Shown here piece by piece: positions 34,024 to 42,876 of a stretch of 64,000 nucleotides of DNA (the first letter of the stretch is position 1; the number at the start of each line of letters is the position of its first letter). Both the position numbers and the translations under genes were made by a program. The notes under the pieces were generated by a model that worked only from the letters and a program-made list of their open reading frames with translations, did not search any database and was not told the origin of the DNA. The stretch lies in assembly GCA_965249775.1 (NCBI GenBank), contig OZ252253.1, positions 248,001 to 312,000 of the forward strand, written 5' to 3'. This stretch comes from UBA822 sp965249775 (lineage in GTDB: Bacteria; Gemmatimonadota; Gemmatimonadetes; Longimicrobiales; Gaopeijiaceae).

Positions 34024-35802
34024 GTGTCTAAGGTTCTTGACGGTATTGGTGCTTCTGAGGGAATCGGTGCGGGCCGGGTCCACATCCTGAATTGGGGTGT
34101 GCCTGAGGTCCCACACAGGTCGATCGAGGCCGACGAGGTAGAGGGCGAAGTGGAGCATCTCCAGCAGGTCTTCGAATGGGCGAAGAACCGGCTTCTCGAA
34201 ATCGAGGATTCGACCGAGGAGCGTCTAGGAGCGGTGGAGGCCAGAATCTTCGAGCCGCAGCTTCTCATGCTGGAGGACGAGGAGCTGATGGAGCGCGCTA
34301 TACTCTACATTCGTGAGAATCGGCTCTCTGCAGCACGCGCGTTGGACTGGCGCCTGCTCGAAATCCAGGCGAAGTGGAGCCGGACCGCCCATCCCATGGT
34401 GCTCGACCGGCTCAATGATCTCCAGGATCTCCAGGTGAGACTGCTGCATCAACTATTGGGCCTCCCGGACCCGACCGACGTTTCCGGCTTGGGAGAGAAC
34501 GTTATCGTCGTCACCCGCAATCTGACGCCCAGCCTGACCGTCCAGTTCGATCCCGATTTGGTCCTCGGCATCGCGGCCGATCAGGGAACCCGAACGGCAC
34601 ACTGGGTGATGCTCGCGCGCTCCCTCGGGATTCCGACCGTGTGCGGGATGGGCGTCGTGTCAGAGCAGGCCCGGGCGGGGCAGGAGGCCATCGTGGACGG
34701 TCGGATCGGCCGGGTGGTCTTGGATCCCGAAGATCACGATCGAAGTGTTTTCCGGGAGCGTGAGACCCAGATTCTCGCCTGGGAAGAGGAGCTCGAGAGC
34801 ATCGCCCAACTCCCTTCGATCACCGAAGACGAGCAGCCGGTGGCGCTCCGCGCGAACTTGGACCTGCCGGACGAGGCAGAGAAGGCACGCCTTCACGGTG
34901 CGCAAGGCGTCGGCCTGTTCCGAACCGAATTTCTGGTGGTCGGCCGAAAGCAAATGCCGGGTGAAGAGGACCAGTACTTGGCCTATCGCAGCGTCGCCGA
35001 GGCGTTCCCCAAACAGGTGGTCACGGTGCGGACGTTCGATCTCGGGGGCGACAAGTTCCCGATGTTTCTGCACATGCCGGTGGAGGAGAATCCGTTTCTC
35101 GGCTGGCGAGCGATCCGTGTTTCTCTGGACGAACCGGAGCTATTCCGCACGCAGCTCCGAGCGATCCTCCGAGCCTCGGCGCATGGCGACATCCGGATCA
35201 TGGTGCCGTTGGTCAACGACGTCGAAGAGATCAGGCAGGTCCGGGAGTTCGTCGAAGAGGAGGAGGAGCGACTTCGCCGAGACGGCATACCGTTCAATTC
35301 CGGCTATAAACTCGGAATCCTCGTGGAGACGCCGGCGGCGGCTCTGGAGGCGGTGGAGCTGGCTCGGCACAGCGATTTCTTCTCGATCGGCACGAACGAC
35401 CTCACGCAATACACGCTGGCCGTGGATCGCACGAGTGCGAAGTTGGCCAAGCTGTTCAATCCGTTCCATCCCGCGGTCGTCCAGCAAATCGCCGGCGTCT
35501 CGCGGGTGGCGAAGAGTGCCGGGATCGAGGTGAGCGTGTGCGGCGAGATGGCCGCGAACCCCTTGGGAGCGTTTTTGTTGCTTGGGCTCGACATCACGAC
35601 TCTGTCGGTCGCTTGGCCCTCGCTCCCAGAGGTGAAGAAGATGGTGCGTTGCTTCCGCATGGAAGACGCGCGGCGGGCGGCCAAGGCAGCAGTCACAGCG
35701 CCGACGAGCCGAGAGGTCGTCGAATGCCTCGTGGAGGGGATTGGCGGGAGCGTGGACCTGTCGGCGTTCTCCGGCCGATGGAATCTCCCTGCGTCGGATT
35801 GA
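34024..35802 (+). CDS. ptsI: PTS enzyme I (phosphoenolpyruvate-protein phosphotransferase)
   Basis: It transfers phosphate from PEP to HPr. At 592 residues it has the normal length. The N-terminal HPr-binding helical region is followed by the phospho-His domain with His193 in 'DQGTRTAHWVMLARSLGIPT'. The more common form is GG-TSH-AI-AR, so the flanks are divergent but the His is present. The PEP-binding barrel shows 'GVGLFRTEFLVVGR', 'VRTFDLGGDK', 'DFFSIGTNDLTQYTLAVDR' and 'VSVCGEMAANPLGAFLLLG' (catalytic Cys). Start GTG 34024. The 30-base gap after ptsH contains an imperfect direct repeat with GAGGAG. Confidence 0.95.
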   Translation: MSKVLDGIGASEGIGAGRVHILNWGVPEVPHRSIEADEVEGEVEHLQQVFEWAKNRLLEIEDSTEERLGAVEARIFEPQLLMLEDEELMERAILYIRENRLSAARALDWRLLEIQAKWSRTAHPMVLDRLNDLQDLQVRLLHQLLGLPDPTDVSGLGENVIVVTRNLTPSLTVQFDPDLVLGIAADQGTRTAHWVMLARSLGIPTVCGMGVVSEQARAGQEAIVDGRIGRVVLDPEDHDRSVFRERETQILAWEEELESIAQLPSITEDEQPVALRANLDLPDEAEKARLHGAQGVGLFRTEFLVVGRKQMPGEEDQYLAYRSVAEAFPKQVVTVRTFDLGGDKFPMFLHMPVEENPFLGWRAIRVSLDEPELFRTQLRAILRASAHGDIRIMVPLVNDVEEIRQVREFVEEEEERLRRDGIPFNSGYKLGILVETPAAALEAVELARHSDFFSIGTNDLTQYTLAVDRTSAKLAKLFNPFHPAVVQQIAGVSRVAKSAGIEVSVCGEMAANPLGAFLLLGLDITTLSVAWPSLPEVKKMVRCFRMEDARRAAKAAVTAPTSREVVECLVEGIGGSVDLSAFSGRWNLPASD

Positions 35803-35828
35803 AGAAACTCGATCGCGCGCCGAACCGG

Positions 35829-35887
35829 CAAGCTTCGAATCCGGAGACGGGAAGCTTGTCCCTCTCGAAGGGACGGAATAGTTTTTT
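35829..35887 (+). terminator. Tandem hairpins with a T-run after ptsI
   Basis: Two adjacent stems follow ptsI. The first is 'caagcttc'/'gaagcttg' (35829-35836, 35851-35858); the second is 'gtccct'/'agggac' (35858-35863, 35869-35874). A short A/T stretch with a T-run (35882-35887) comes 7 bases later. This is the likely end of the PTS transcript, although the T-run is not immediately at the stem. Confidence 0.45.
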
Positions 35888-35967
35888 CATATAGCGAGCG
35901 GTCATCCCTACCCGACCCTCGATTCAGTCCCGGAATTCAATCTTAACAGGAAGATCTCAAGTCAGCC

Positions 35968-37146
35968 GTGAGCCACACTCTCTTCACTTCCGAATCCGTC
36001 ACAGAAGGCCATCCCGACAAGGTCGCCGATCAGATTTCCGATGCTGTCCTCGACGCCATGCTGATGGGCGATCCGAGCTCTCGAGTGGCATGCGAGACGC
36101 TCGTGACCACCGGACTGGCGGTCGTCGCCGGGGAGATCACATCCGCTAGTCAAGTCGATGTGGAGGCTCTGGTGCGAAAGACGATCCTCGAGATCGGTTA
36201 TGACGATGCCGAGTACGGGATCGATGGAGCCAATTGTGAGGTGCTCGTGACCCTCCAGAAGCAGTCCCCGCACATCGCTATGGGCGTGGATACGGGTGGG
36301 GCGGGCGACCAGGGCATGATGTTCGGCTACGCCACCACCGAAACGCCGGAGCGCATGCCGGCCCCCATCTCTTACGCCCATGCCCTCGTGAAGCGGTTGG
36401 CGGACGTGAGGCGGAGCGGCACACTGCCGTGGGTCCGGCCGGACGGCAAAGCGCAAGTGAGTGTCGCCTATGAGAACGGCCGGCCTCGATCGGTCGAGAC
36501 GGTTGTGGTCAGCACCCAGCACGCACCGGACGTAGACAATGATACCATCCGGGAGGGTGTCATTCGCGAAGTGATTCTTCCCGCCATCCCCTCGGATCTT
36601 CTCGATCCCGACACGTGCACGTTTCACATCAATCCGACGGGCCAATTCGTTATCGGTGGGCCCCACGGGGATTGTGGATTGACCGGCCGGAAGATCATCG
36701 TCGACACATACGGTGGCATGGGCCGGCACGGTGGCGGCGCCTTCAGCGGAAAGGATCCGACCAAGGTCGATCGGTCGGCGGCATACGCTGCCCGGTGGGC
36801 GGCGCGAAACCTCGTGGACGCGGGGGTGGCCTCGCGCTGTGAGATTCAGCTCGCATACGCGATCGGCGTCGCGCGGCCCGTCTCGATTTTCGTCGATACC
36901 TTTGGAACCGGAAATCTGCCTGACCCGCAGTTGGCGAGTGCCGTCGAAGACGTGTTCGATTTTCAGCCCCAGTCGATCATCGACCGACTCGACCTGCGGA
37001 CGCCGATGTTTCTTCCGACTGCGGCCTACGGCCACTTCGGCCGTACTCCGGAATCCCGGTGCATCGGCGAGGGACGCACCGTCGATCTATTTCCGTGGGA
37101 ATTGTCGGATCGCGTAGACGACATCCGAACGGAGTTGAAGCTTTAG
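35968..37146 (+). CDS. metK: S-adenosylmethionine synthetase
   Basis: It makes SAM from Met and ATP. The 392-residue length is normal. 'FTSESVTEGHPDKVADQISD' is the canonical start, and 'GAGDQGMMFGYATTET' (ATP signature), 'VDTYGGMGRHGGGAFSGKDP' and 'KVDRSAAYAARWAARN' follow. Start GTG 35968. No SAM riboswitch is recognisable upstream. A strong hairpin overlaps its stop codon. Confidence 0.97.
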   Translation: MSHTLFTSESVTEGHPDKVADQISDAVLDAMLMGDPSSRVACETLVTTGLAVVAGEITSASQVDVEALVRKTILEIGYDDAEYGIDGANCEVLVTLQKQSPHIAMGVDTGGAGDQGMMFGYATTETPERMPAPISYAHALVKRLADVRRSGTLPWVRPDGKAQVSVAYENGRPRSVETVVVSTQHAPDVDNDTIREGVIREVILPAIPSDLLDPDTCTFHINPTGQFVIGGPHGDCGLTGRKIIVDTYGGMGRHGGGAFSGKDPTKVDRSAAYAARWAARNLVDAGVASRCEIQLAYAIGVARPVSIFVDTFGTGNLPDPQLASAVEDVFDFQPQSIIDRLDLRTPMFLPTAAYGHFGRTPESRCIGEGRTVDLFPWELSDRVDDIRTELKL

Positions 37147-37173
37147 AAGGCCGTATTCCGTCAACGGCCTTCT
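37145..37173 (+). terminator. Strong hairpin at the metK stop codon
   Basis: Arms 'agaaggccg' (37145-37153) and 'cggccttct' (37165-37173) are perfect 9-bp complements around an 11-base loop. The stem begins within the metK stop. There is no T-run, so it may be a Rho-assisted terminator or a stabilising 3' hairpin. The left arm matches the intercistronic motif found at 32280 and 38929. Confidence 0.5.
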
Positions 37174-37221
37174 GGCCTGCTCAGCGTTGAACTCCCGCCG
37201 GACTCCGGAGTACTGGTACTA

Positions 37222-37788
37222 TTGAACGGTGGGCGTCTAAACTCGAAAAGGGCGGAGTCGTTGCTGATTCAGGTGTCCGTGCAGAGCCTTGGGTTGGACC
37301 GTGCGTCCAATACGCCCGTCGTCATCCTCCAGGAGCATGACGGCGATCGTGTGCTTCCGATATGGATTGGGCCTGGAGAGGCCAGCGCCATCGCTATGGA
37401 GCTCGCCGACATGAAGTTCGCGCGGCCGCTCACACATGACCTGCTCGCCTCGGTTGTGGGGGGGCTCGGCGGTGCTCTCCAGAAGGTCATCATCAGCCGG
37501 GTCGAAGAGAATACGTACTTCGCTGAAATGATCATTAGGCGAAACGGAGAGGTGATCTCGGTCGACGCCCGTCCTTCAGACTCGATTGCGGTCGCGTTGC
37601 GGCTCCAGGCCGACATCTTCGCCGATGAAGCACTCTTGGAACGCAGGATCCTCGACACGTCAGGGGAGGAGTCGATCGGTGAGCCGCCAGTGCCAGAGGG
37701 GGAGTCCGACGCGGAGATGGCTGCCGAGGAGCTCAAGGAGCACTTGCGCAACCTTGCCCCCGAGGACTTTGGCCGCTTCACTCCGTAG
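37222..37788 (+). CDS. DUF151 bifunctional nuclease family protein
   Basis: A 188-residue (or ~175-residue) protein. Core features of the family are 'SLGLDRASNTPVVILQEHDG', 'VLPIWIGPGEASAIAMELA', 'RPLTHDLLASVVGGLG' and 'DARPSDSIAVALRLQADIF'. The family includes a plant/bacterial protein reported to have RNase and DNase activity; the biological role in bacteria is unclear. Start uncertain: TTG 37222, or TTG 37261 with GGCGGAG just ahead. Confidence 0.85.
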   Translation: MNGGRLNSKRAESLLIQVSVQSLGLDRASNTPVVILQEHDGDRVLPIWIGPGEASAIAMELADMKFARPLTHDLLASVVGGLGGALQKVIISRVEENTYFAEMIIRRNGEVISVDARPSDSIAVALRLQADIFADEALLERRILDTSGEESIGEPPVPEGESDAEMAAEELKEHLRNLAPEDFGRFTP

Positions 37789-38929
37789 TTCTGCCGCATC
37801 GGCGGCGGTGCTCTTAAGTGTCGTCCTGGGCGGAGCGTCCGCCGTCCTGGGGCAGGGGATCTCAACCCCATCTTCGACACAACAGGACCTCCCGATTCTC
37901 GAGGGGATCGTCCTCGGAGGTGATCTAGCCGCCGATACCCCGACCGTCGTCCTCCACCGCGTCAACCCGGCGAGCCCCGGGGAATCAGGCGATATGGATT
38001 CGGTCACGGTAGGGCTAGGGGGTGAATTCCAGTTCCGGTTTCCGGCGGCCTCGGATGCCGACATTGCGGACGACGTCTATTTCGTCTCGGTGGAATATGA
38101 GGGGGTCTTGTATTTCGGGTCCGGGATCACTGCGTTGGAACAGTTGGACAGCTTGTACGTTGTTCAGGTATTCCGGGCGGAAGAGGTGCCACCGGAGGGC
38201 GTGCCTCTGACGGTGGAGCAGCGAGCAGTGTTCATCGAATTCGCTGGCGAGGATTGGTTTGCCACCGACCTTTTCGTTCTCGACAACGCGAGCCCCCGGA
38301 CCCTCGTGGCCCAGGAGGGCGGGGTCGTTTGGAGTTATCCTCTCCCTCCAGGGGCCGCCGAGCCTGAACTGGGGCAGGGTAGTGGCCTGTCGCCGGACGG
38401 GGTCACGTTCGAAGGTGGTCGAGTCCGTATCAGCTCTCCGTTTCCTCCGGGAGGCTCGGGATTCATGATCCGGTACCGCCTGGAGAGCCTAGGATCGACG
38501 ATTCCCGCTCCCGGCAGAACCGCGCTGATGGAAGTCCTGGTCAGGGAGCCCTCTCCACCGCTTCGCGTGGAGGGCTTGCAGCCGCTGGGCGTTGTGGACG
38601 AATTCGGCTCCACGTTCCGCCTTCATGGCGGGAGCGAACTGGTGGACGTGAATCTCACCCTGGTCGAGACAGGGGACCAAGGCCCACCTCCGTTCGAATG
38701 GCTCGCGCTGATGGCCACGGTGATGTTGGCGGCAGGCGGCTTGCTCGCGTACGCGCGTCCTCGCAGACGATTGTTGCCCGAACAGGGTCTGGGGTTGGGC
38801 CGTGAGGCGCTGATCCTGGAGGTGGCCCGAATCGACGATGAGCTTGTGACGGCGCCGGAGCCCGACGCGCGTTCCGAGATCCTCGGGCGGCGTGCAGCGC
38901 TTCTCTCTCTGCTCCGGACCAACGACTAA
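37769..38929 (+). CDS. Exported, C-terminally membrane-anchored protein of unknown function
   Basis: The most plausible start is TTG 37769, which begins a signal peptide ('AAVLLSVVLGGASAVLG'). It overlaps the DUF151 gene by 20 bases. The mature part has beta-rich, Ig- or carboxypeptidase-regulatory-like sequence ('DLPILEGIVLGGDLAADTPT', 'FQFRFPAASDADIADDVYFV'). One membrane helix lies near residue 320-340 ('FEWLALMATVMLAAGGLLAY'), followed by a short basic/helical cytoplasmic tail. A single-pass envelope protein facing the periplasm is likely. No named family was recognised. It precedes recO by 24 bases. Confidence 0.65.
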   Translation: MAASLRSSAASAAVLLSVVLGGASAVLGQGISTPSSTQQDLPILEGIVLGGDLAADTPTVVLHRVNPASPGESGDMDSVTVGLGGEFQFRFPAASDADIADDVYFVSVEYEGVLYFGSGITALEQLDSLYVVQVFRAEEVPPEGVPLTVEQRAVFIEFAGEDWFATDLFVLDNASPRTLVAQEGGVVWSYPLPPGAAEPELGQGSGLSPDGVTFEGGRVRISSPFPPGGSGFMIRYRLESLGSTIPAPGRTALMEVLVREPSPPLRVEGLQPLGVVDEFGSTFRLHGGSELVDVNLTLVETGDQGPPPFEWLALMATVMLAAGGLLAYARPRRRLLPEQGLGLGREALILEVARIDDELVTAPEPDARSEILGRRAALLSLLRTND

Positions 38930-38953
38930 GAAGGCTGTTGAGGGAGTAAGGAA

Positions 38954-39706
38954 ATGTCGGTCGTGAGCACCCCGGCGGTTCTCCTAAGATCTTTCAACTA
39001 CAGTGAAACGAGCCGAGTCCTCAAACTCTATACCAAGGACCTGGGACTCGTCAGCGTTATGGCGAAGGGTATCCGTCGAGGAGGAGCCCGCGGACAGGCT
39101 AGCCCAGACACGTTCTCCCGAGGCGAGCTCACCGCGTATGTACGGCCGACCCGCGACCTCCAGACTTTCAAGGAATTTGCGGTCGAAGAGGCCGGGGCGT
39201 CTCTCGGAAGGGACGTCCTTCGGTTCGCCGGCGCCTCGGTACTCGCGGAAATCGTGCTGCTCCATGCCGGACCCGACCCGAGCCCCCAGGTATTCGAGCG
39301 CCTCGGGAATGCACTGCGGAGGATCGATACCGAGCCCCTGACGGGGATCATCGGAGCCGTGCTTGCCGAAGGGTGGATGCTTGTGGCCACACTCGGATAC
39401 GAACCGCAGATCGACCTATGTGTGCGTTGCGGCAGGGCCCCTGATGACACGGAAGTTCTACGCTTCGACTTCTCCGCGGGTGGCGTGCACTGCTCCAACT
39501 GTGTCTCGGATCATTCCGGCCCACGTGTGGGCCCCGGTGCGCGCCAACAGCTTGCTGCCTTGCTTTGCGGGACGGCACCCGAGGCGCTCGGGAAGCCCAG
39601 GGCACATTTGCGGCTGCTGCACGACTTCGTGAGCTATCACATTTCGGGCTCGAAACCTCTCAAGACGTTCCGGGTTTTCGGCTCCCTAGCGGATTTGGAC
39701 GAGTGA
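38954..39706 (+). CDS. recO: DNA repair protein RecO
   Basis: It helps load RecA on SSB-coated DNA in the RecFOR pathway. The 250-residue protein has an N-terminal OB-fold ('TPAVLLRSFNYSETSRVLKL', 'YTKDLGLVSVMAKGIRR'), a helical middle, and a Cys4 zinc finger ('CVRCGRAPDD' ... 'VHCSNCVSD') near residues 157-183. It is coupled to selB by GTGA. Confidence 0.93.
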   Translation: MSVVSTPAVLLRSFNYSETSRVLKLYTKDLGLVSVMAKGIRRGGARGQASPDTFSRGELTAYVRPTRDLQTFKEFAVEEAGASLGRDVLRFAGASVLAEIVLLHAGPDPSPQVFERLGNALRRIDTEPLTGIIGAVLAEGWMLVATLGYEPQIDLCVRCGRAPDDTEVLRFDFSAGGVHCSNCVSDHSGPRVGPGARQQLAALLCGTAPEALGKPRAHLRLLHDFVSYHISGSKPLKTFRVFGSLADLDE

Positions 39707-41631
39707 CCGAGAAGCGCCTGATTCTCGGTACCGCAGGCCATATCGATCATGGCAAGACCGCGCTCGTGAAGGTGTTGACGGGCGTGGATACGGATCGCCT
39801 TCGAGAGGAAAAAGCCCGCGGCATCACGATCGAGCTGGGATTCGCAGACTTCGCTCCGAGGGAGGACCTTCGGATGGGCGTGGTGGACGTTCCTGGCCAC
39901 GAGGGCTTCATTCGCAACATGCTTGCGGGCGCTACCGGTATGGACCTGGTCCTCATGGTGGTGGCGGCCGATGAGGGAATGATGCCGCAGACCTGGGAGC
40001 ACCTGCAGATCGTGCGCCTACTGGGCGTCGAGCAAATGGTCGTGGCGCTTACCAAGTCCGACCTCGTGGAAGATGAATGGCTACCACTGGTCGAGGAGGA
40101 AGTGCGAGACGCCCTCCGGGAGTCGCCCTACAGCGATGCGCCCGTCGTGGTCACGTCGACCGCATCAGGCGCTGGGATCGAGACACTGAAGGATCGTTTG
40201 GTGGAAGTCGCCGAGGGACTGGGGGAGCGTTCGAGCGAGGACCTTGCCCGGCTGCCGATCGATCGGGCGTTCACGGTCAAGGGGACTGGCACGGTGGTCA
40301 CGGGGACGCTCTGGAGTGGGCGCCTCTCGATCGGTGACGCTGTGGTCTTGCAGCCGTCGGGCGTCCGCGGACGAGTGCGGGGTCTCCAGGTGCACGGCGT
40401 GCAGGTCCAGCATGCTGGAGCGGGGGAGCGAACCGCGGTGGCGATCACTGGGGGGGAAATCGATCTCGATAGCGCCGAGCGGGGTCAGGTTCTGGTGGCC
40501 GAGGGCGCCTGGGGAGCCACCGGAATGCTCACGGCACAGCTGCGCGTAGTTCAAGGTACGGGCTGGATGGTCAAGCACGGCCAGCGCGTCCGGGTACATC
40601 TCGGCACCAGCGAGGTCATGGCTCGGGTGGTCATCCTCGAGGGAAGCGAGATCCGGCCTGGAGATGTAGGCTGGGTCCAGCTTCGCCTGGAGCGGCCCAT
40701 CCTGGCCCGGACGGGGGACAGGTTCGTGATCCGGTCGTACTCCCCCGTGACCACGATCGGGGGGGGCGTCGTGGCCGAGGCTTTCCCACCCAAGCGGAAG
40801 AAGTTGCGTTCGGGTCAGGCCTCGGAATTGAAGACGATCATCCACGGGGATGCCGAAGCGGCTCTCGGCGCCACTCTTCGGTTGGCTTCGTGGAGAGGGA
40901 TTGCCGTGGCTGAAGTGCCGGTGCGCACGGGTCTTCCCCCCGAAGAGGGCCGCTCGGCCGAAACGGCTCTCGTCGAGCAAGGGGCGCGCGAGGCCGGGGG
41001 TCGAATATTCGACGAGTCGGTCGTCGAGGAGGCCCGAACGCTCATGGAAAAGGCCGTCGACGCGTTCCACCGGGACGAACCGCTTCGGGCCGGCATCACA
41101 GTGGAGTTGTTGCGCCAGACAGTGCCGACCCACGATGAAGGGCGACTCGCCGACTTGCTCCTGAGCGAAGCGGTCGCTTCCGGATCCCTGGAGGTCCGGG
41201 ACAGCGAGGTGTCGCGCCCGGGATATGAGCCGGTCGTTTCCGAGGGGCAGCGAAAAGTCATGGACGAGTTGGTGGCGCTCTACCGGGACGTCGGGTTGGC
41301 GGCGCCATCGGTCTCCGAACTGCCGGAGACGTTGCGGGGTCGTGACGACCTATGGCCCCTTTTGAAGCTCTTGGAGCGTCGAGGTCACTTGGTGGCGTTG
41401 GAAAACGAGCTGTTCATGGACGCCGAGGGATTCTCCGCGGCAGCCAAGCGGGTTGCCACGGAGCTCGCAGGAGCGACCGGACTGGGCCCCTCCGATTTCC
41501 GCGAACTGTTACCTGTGACCCGCAAGCACCTGATCCCGATCCTGAGTCACTTTGACCAGACCGGCCTCACGATACGTGGCCCGGATGGACGAGATGTGGC
41601 CAAGATGGAACCCAAAATGGAACCAAAGTAG
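39703..41631 (+). CDS. selB: Selenocysteine-specific elongation factor SelB
   Basis: It delivers Sec-tRNA to UGA codons followed by a SECIS hairpin. From GTG 39703 the protein has 642 residues. The GTPase shows 'LGTAGHIDHGKTALVKVL' (P-loop), 'RGITIELGFADF' (switch I), 'VDVPGHEGFIRNMLAG' (switch II) and 'TKSDLVEDEW'. Beta-barrel domains follow, and then the C-terminal winged helices ('FRELLPVTRKHLIPILSHFD') that bind SECIS RNA and distinguish SelB from EF-Tu. selA, selC and selD are not in the window. The last codons repeat 'KMEP' (KMEPKMEPK), a small duplication. Confidence 0.93.
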   Translation: MTEKRLILGTAGHIDHGKTALVKVLTGVDTDRLREEKARGITIELGFADFAPREDLRMGVVDVPGHEGFIRNMLAGATGMDLVLMVVAADEGMMPQTWEHLQIVRLLGVEQMVVALTKSDLVEDEWLPLVEEEVRDALRESPYSDAPVVVTSTASGAGIETLKDRLVEVAEGLGERSSEDLARLPIDRAFTVKGTGTVVTGTLWSGRLSIGDAVVLQPSGVRGRVRGLQVHGVQVQHAGAGERTAVAITGGEIDLDSAERGQVLVAEGAWGATGMLTAQLRVVQGTGWMVKHGQRVRVHLGTSEVMARVVILEGSEIRPGDVGWVQLRLERPILARTGDRFVIRSYSPVTTIGGGVVAEAFPPKRKKLRSGQASELKTIIHGDAEAALGATLRLASWRGIAVAEVPVRTGLPPEEGRSAETALVEQGAREAGGRIFDESVVEEARTLMEKAVDAFHRDEPLRAGITVELLRQTVPTHDEGRLADLLLSEAVASGSLEVRDSEVSRPGYEPVVSEGQRKVMDELVALYRDVGLAAPSVSELPETLRGRDDLWPLLKLLERRGHLVALENELFMDAEGFSAAAKRVATELAGATGLGPSDFRELLPVTRKHLIPILSHFDQTGLTIRGPDGRDVAKMEPKMEPK

Positions 41632-41789
41632 GTCGAGACGAGTCCTAAGAAAGTACGCCCAGAGGTGCCTGAGAAAGTGTCTCTTTTTCCGTTTTTGGGC
41701 GTGTTATTGGGGGGTACCGTGTCGGTGCGAGTGGAAACCATGATGGAGGGCGATTAGTCCAACAGCTACAGCAATAGGTGGATGATAGA

Positions 41790-42224
41790 ATGAGACGCAA
41801 ACTAGGCGTCTACTTGCTTTCTGTGCTCTTCGCCCATGCGCCCGGGATTGCGGCCCAGGATCCCGTCCCAGCCGGGGAGCCGGAAAGCGGATTTACGCTT
41901 CGACAGAACTACCCGAATCCGTTCAACCCTGAGACCAGGATTCCCTTCGAACTCCACGAAGGCCTGTTCTCCGATGGGGGAACGGCGGTTGTCTCCATCC
42001 GCATCTACAACGTCCTCACTCAGCTCGTCGCCAGTCCGACCGCACTCAATCATCCCAGAGGGCAGGCTCCCCTCGTCGATCTCGAGTATGCTGTTCCGGG
42101 GCGGTACGATGCGTACTGGGATGGGCGCAATCAGTTCGGTAGGGAGGTGGCGTCCGGGATCTACTTCGTCCAGCTGACCGTGAACGGCGTTACTGATATG
42201 ATGCGGATGTACGTGGCGAAATAG
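41790..42224 (+). CDS. Exported protein with T9SS/FlgD-type sorting domain
   Basis: From ATG 41790 the protein has 144 residues. The signal peptide is 'LGVYLLSVLFAHAPGIAA' (cleavage before 'QDPVP'). The mature part is a single FlgD-Ig/T9SS type A-like module with the signature 'GFTLRQNYPNPFNPETRIPF', a strand region with 'VSIRIYNVLTQLV', 'YDAYWDGRNQFGREVASGIY' and the end 'MMRMYVAK'. Normally this module is the tail of a much larger cargo protein; here it is the whole mature protein. Confidence 0.8.
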   Translation: MRRKLGVYLLSVLFAHAPGIAAQDPVPAGEPESGFTLRQNYPNPFNPETRIPFELHEGLFSDGGTAVVSIRIYNVLTQLVASPTALNHPRGQAPLVDLEYAVPGRYDAYWDGRNQFGREVASGIYFVQLTVNGVTDMMRMYVAK

Positions 42225-42254
42225 AGTGTAGGCGGGCTTGATGTGGTGCCCGCA

Positions 42255-42707
42255 CTAGGTGGCCCTTTCCTCCAACAACTTCAGAAAATCTTCGGGCTTC
42301 TCGAGATCAGCCAGTAGGCCCGGCACGTCATCGTCCTTCGCAAACTGGGCGATTTTCCCCAGGACGGGAAGGTATTGATTCGATACCTCGAGCGGGGGCG
42401 CCACGATGAGGAAGAAGTTGTATACCGGGTCACCATCGATAGCCTTGAATTCGACCCCTCCCGGCCTTCTTCCATAGGCGAGGTGGAGACGGTTCACCAC
42501 GAGGGACCGGCAGTGGGGGATCGCTATGCCACGGCCGATTCCGGTCGATCCGAGGTTCTCTCGGCGTTTGAGCGTCTTGTGGAGGATCGCCTCCGACTTT
42601 TCGTCGAGACGGAGAAGAGAGACCAGTTGGTCGATTGTTTCGTCTTTCGACTCCGACGTGAGGTCGAGGTTCACGACATCTGATGTGAACAACTCTCTGA
42701 GTCTCAT
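42255..42707 (-). CDS. ptsN: PTS EIIA-Ntr/fructose-type regulatory domain protein
   Basis: A 150-residue EIIA of the fructose/nitrogen family. The phosphorylated His is in 'TGIGRGIAIPHCRSLVVNRL'. 'AYGRRPGGVEFKAIDGDPVY' and 'FFLIVAPPLEVSNQYLPVLG' follow the fold. It is a stand-alone PtsN-like protein, transcribed opposite to its neighbours. With HPr and EI nearby it may act as a regulatory phosphate acceptor (inference). Confidence 0.88.
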   Translation of the reverse strand: MRLRELFTSDVVNLDLTSESKDETIDQLVSLLRLDEKSEAILHKTLKRRENLGSTGIGRGIAIPHCRSLVVNRLHLAYGRRPGGVEFKAIDGDPVYNFFLIVAPPLEVSNQYLPVLGKIAQFAKDDDVPGLLADLEKPEDFLKLLEERAT

Positions 42708-42876
42708 CGGCGCACCTCTGGAGGGGCGACCTTCGTGGGTTCAAATGTGGCGAGAACAACGGTCCAATATCTCCGGTGTTCGAAGGACTGTCAAAGCCTT
42801 GAAAGGCTCCTGAAGAAGTACAGTGGGCCGGGCTCTGCCCCTTCACCCGTGTTCCGTCGGACCATACCTTTCCCGC

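Noticed and set aside
35803..35967. SAM riboswitch before metK
   Set aside because: No SAM-I or SAM-II type conserved core is recognisable; the hairpins fit a terminator of the ptsI transcript better.
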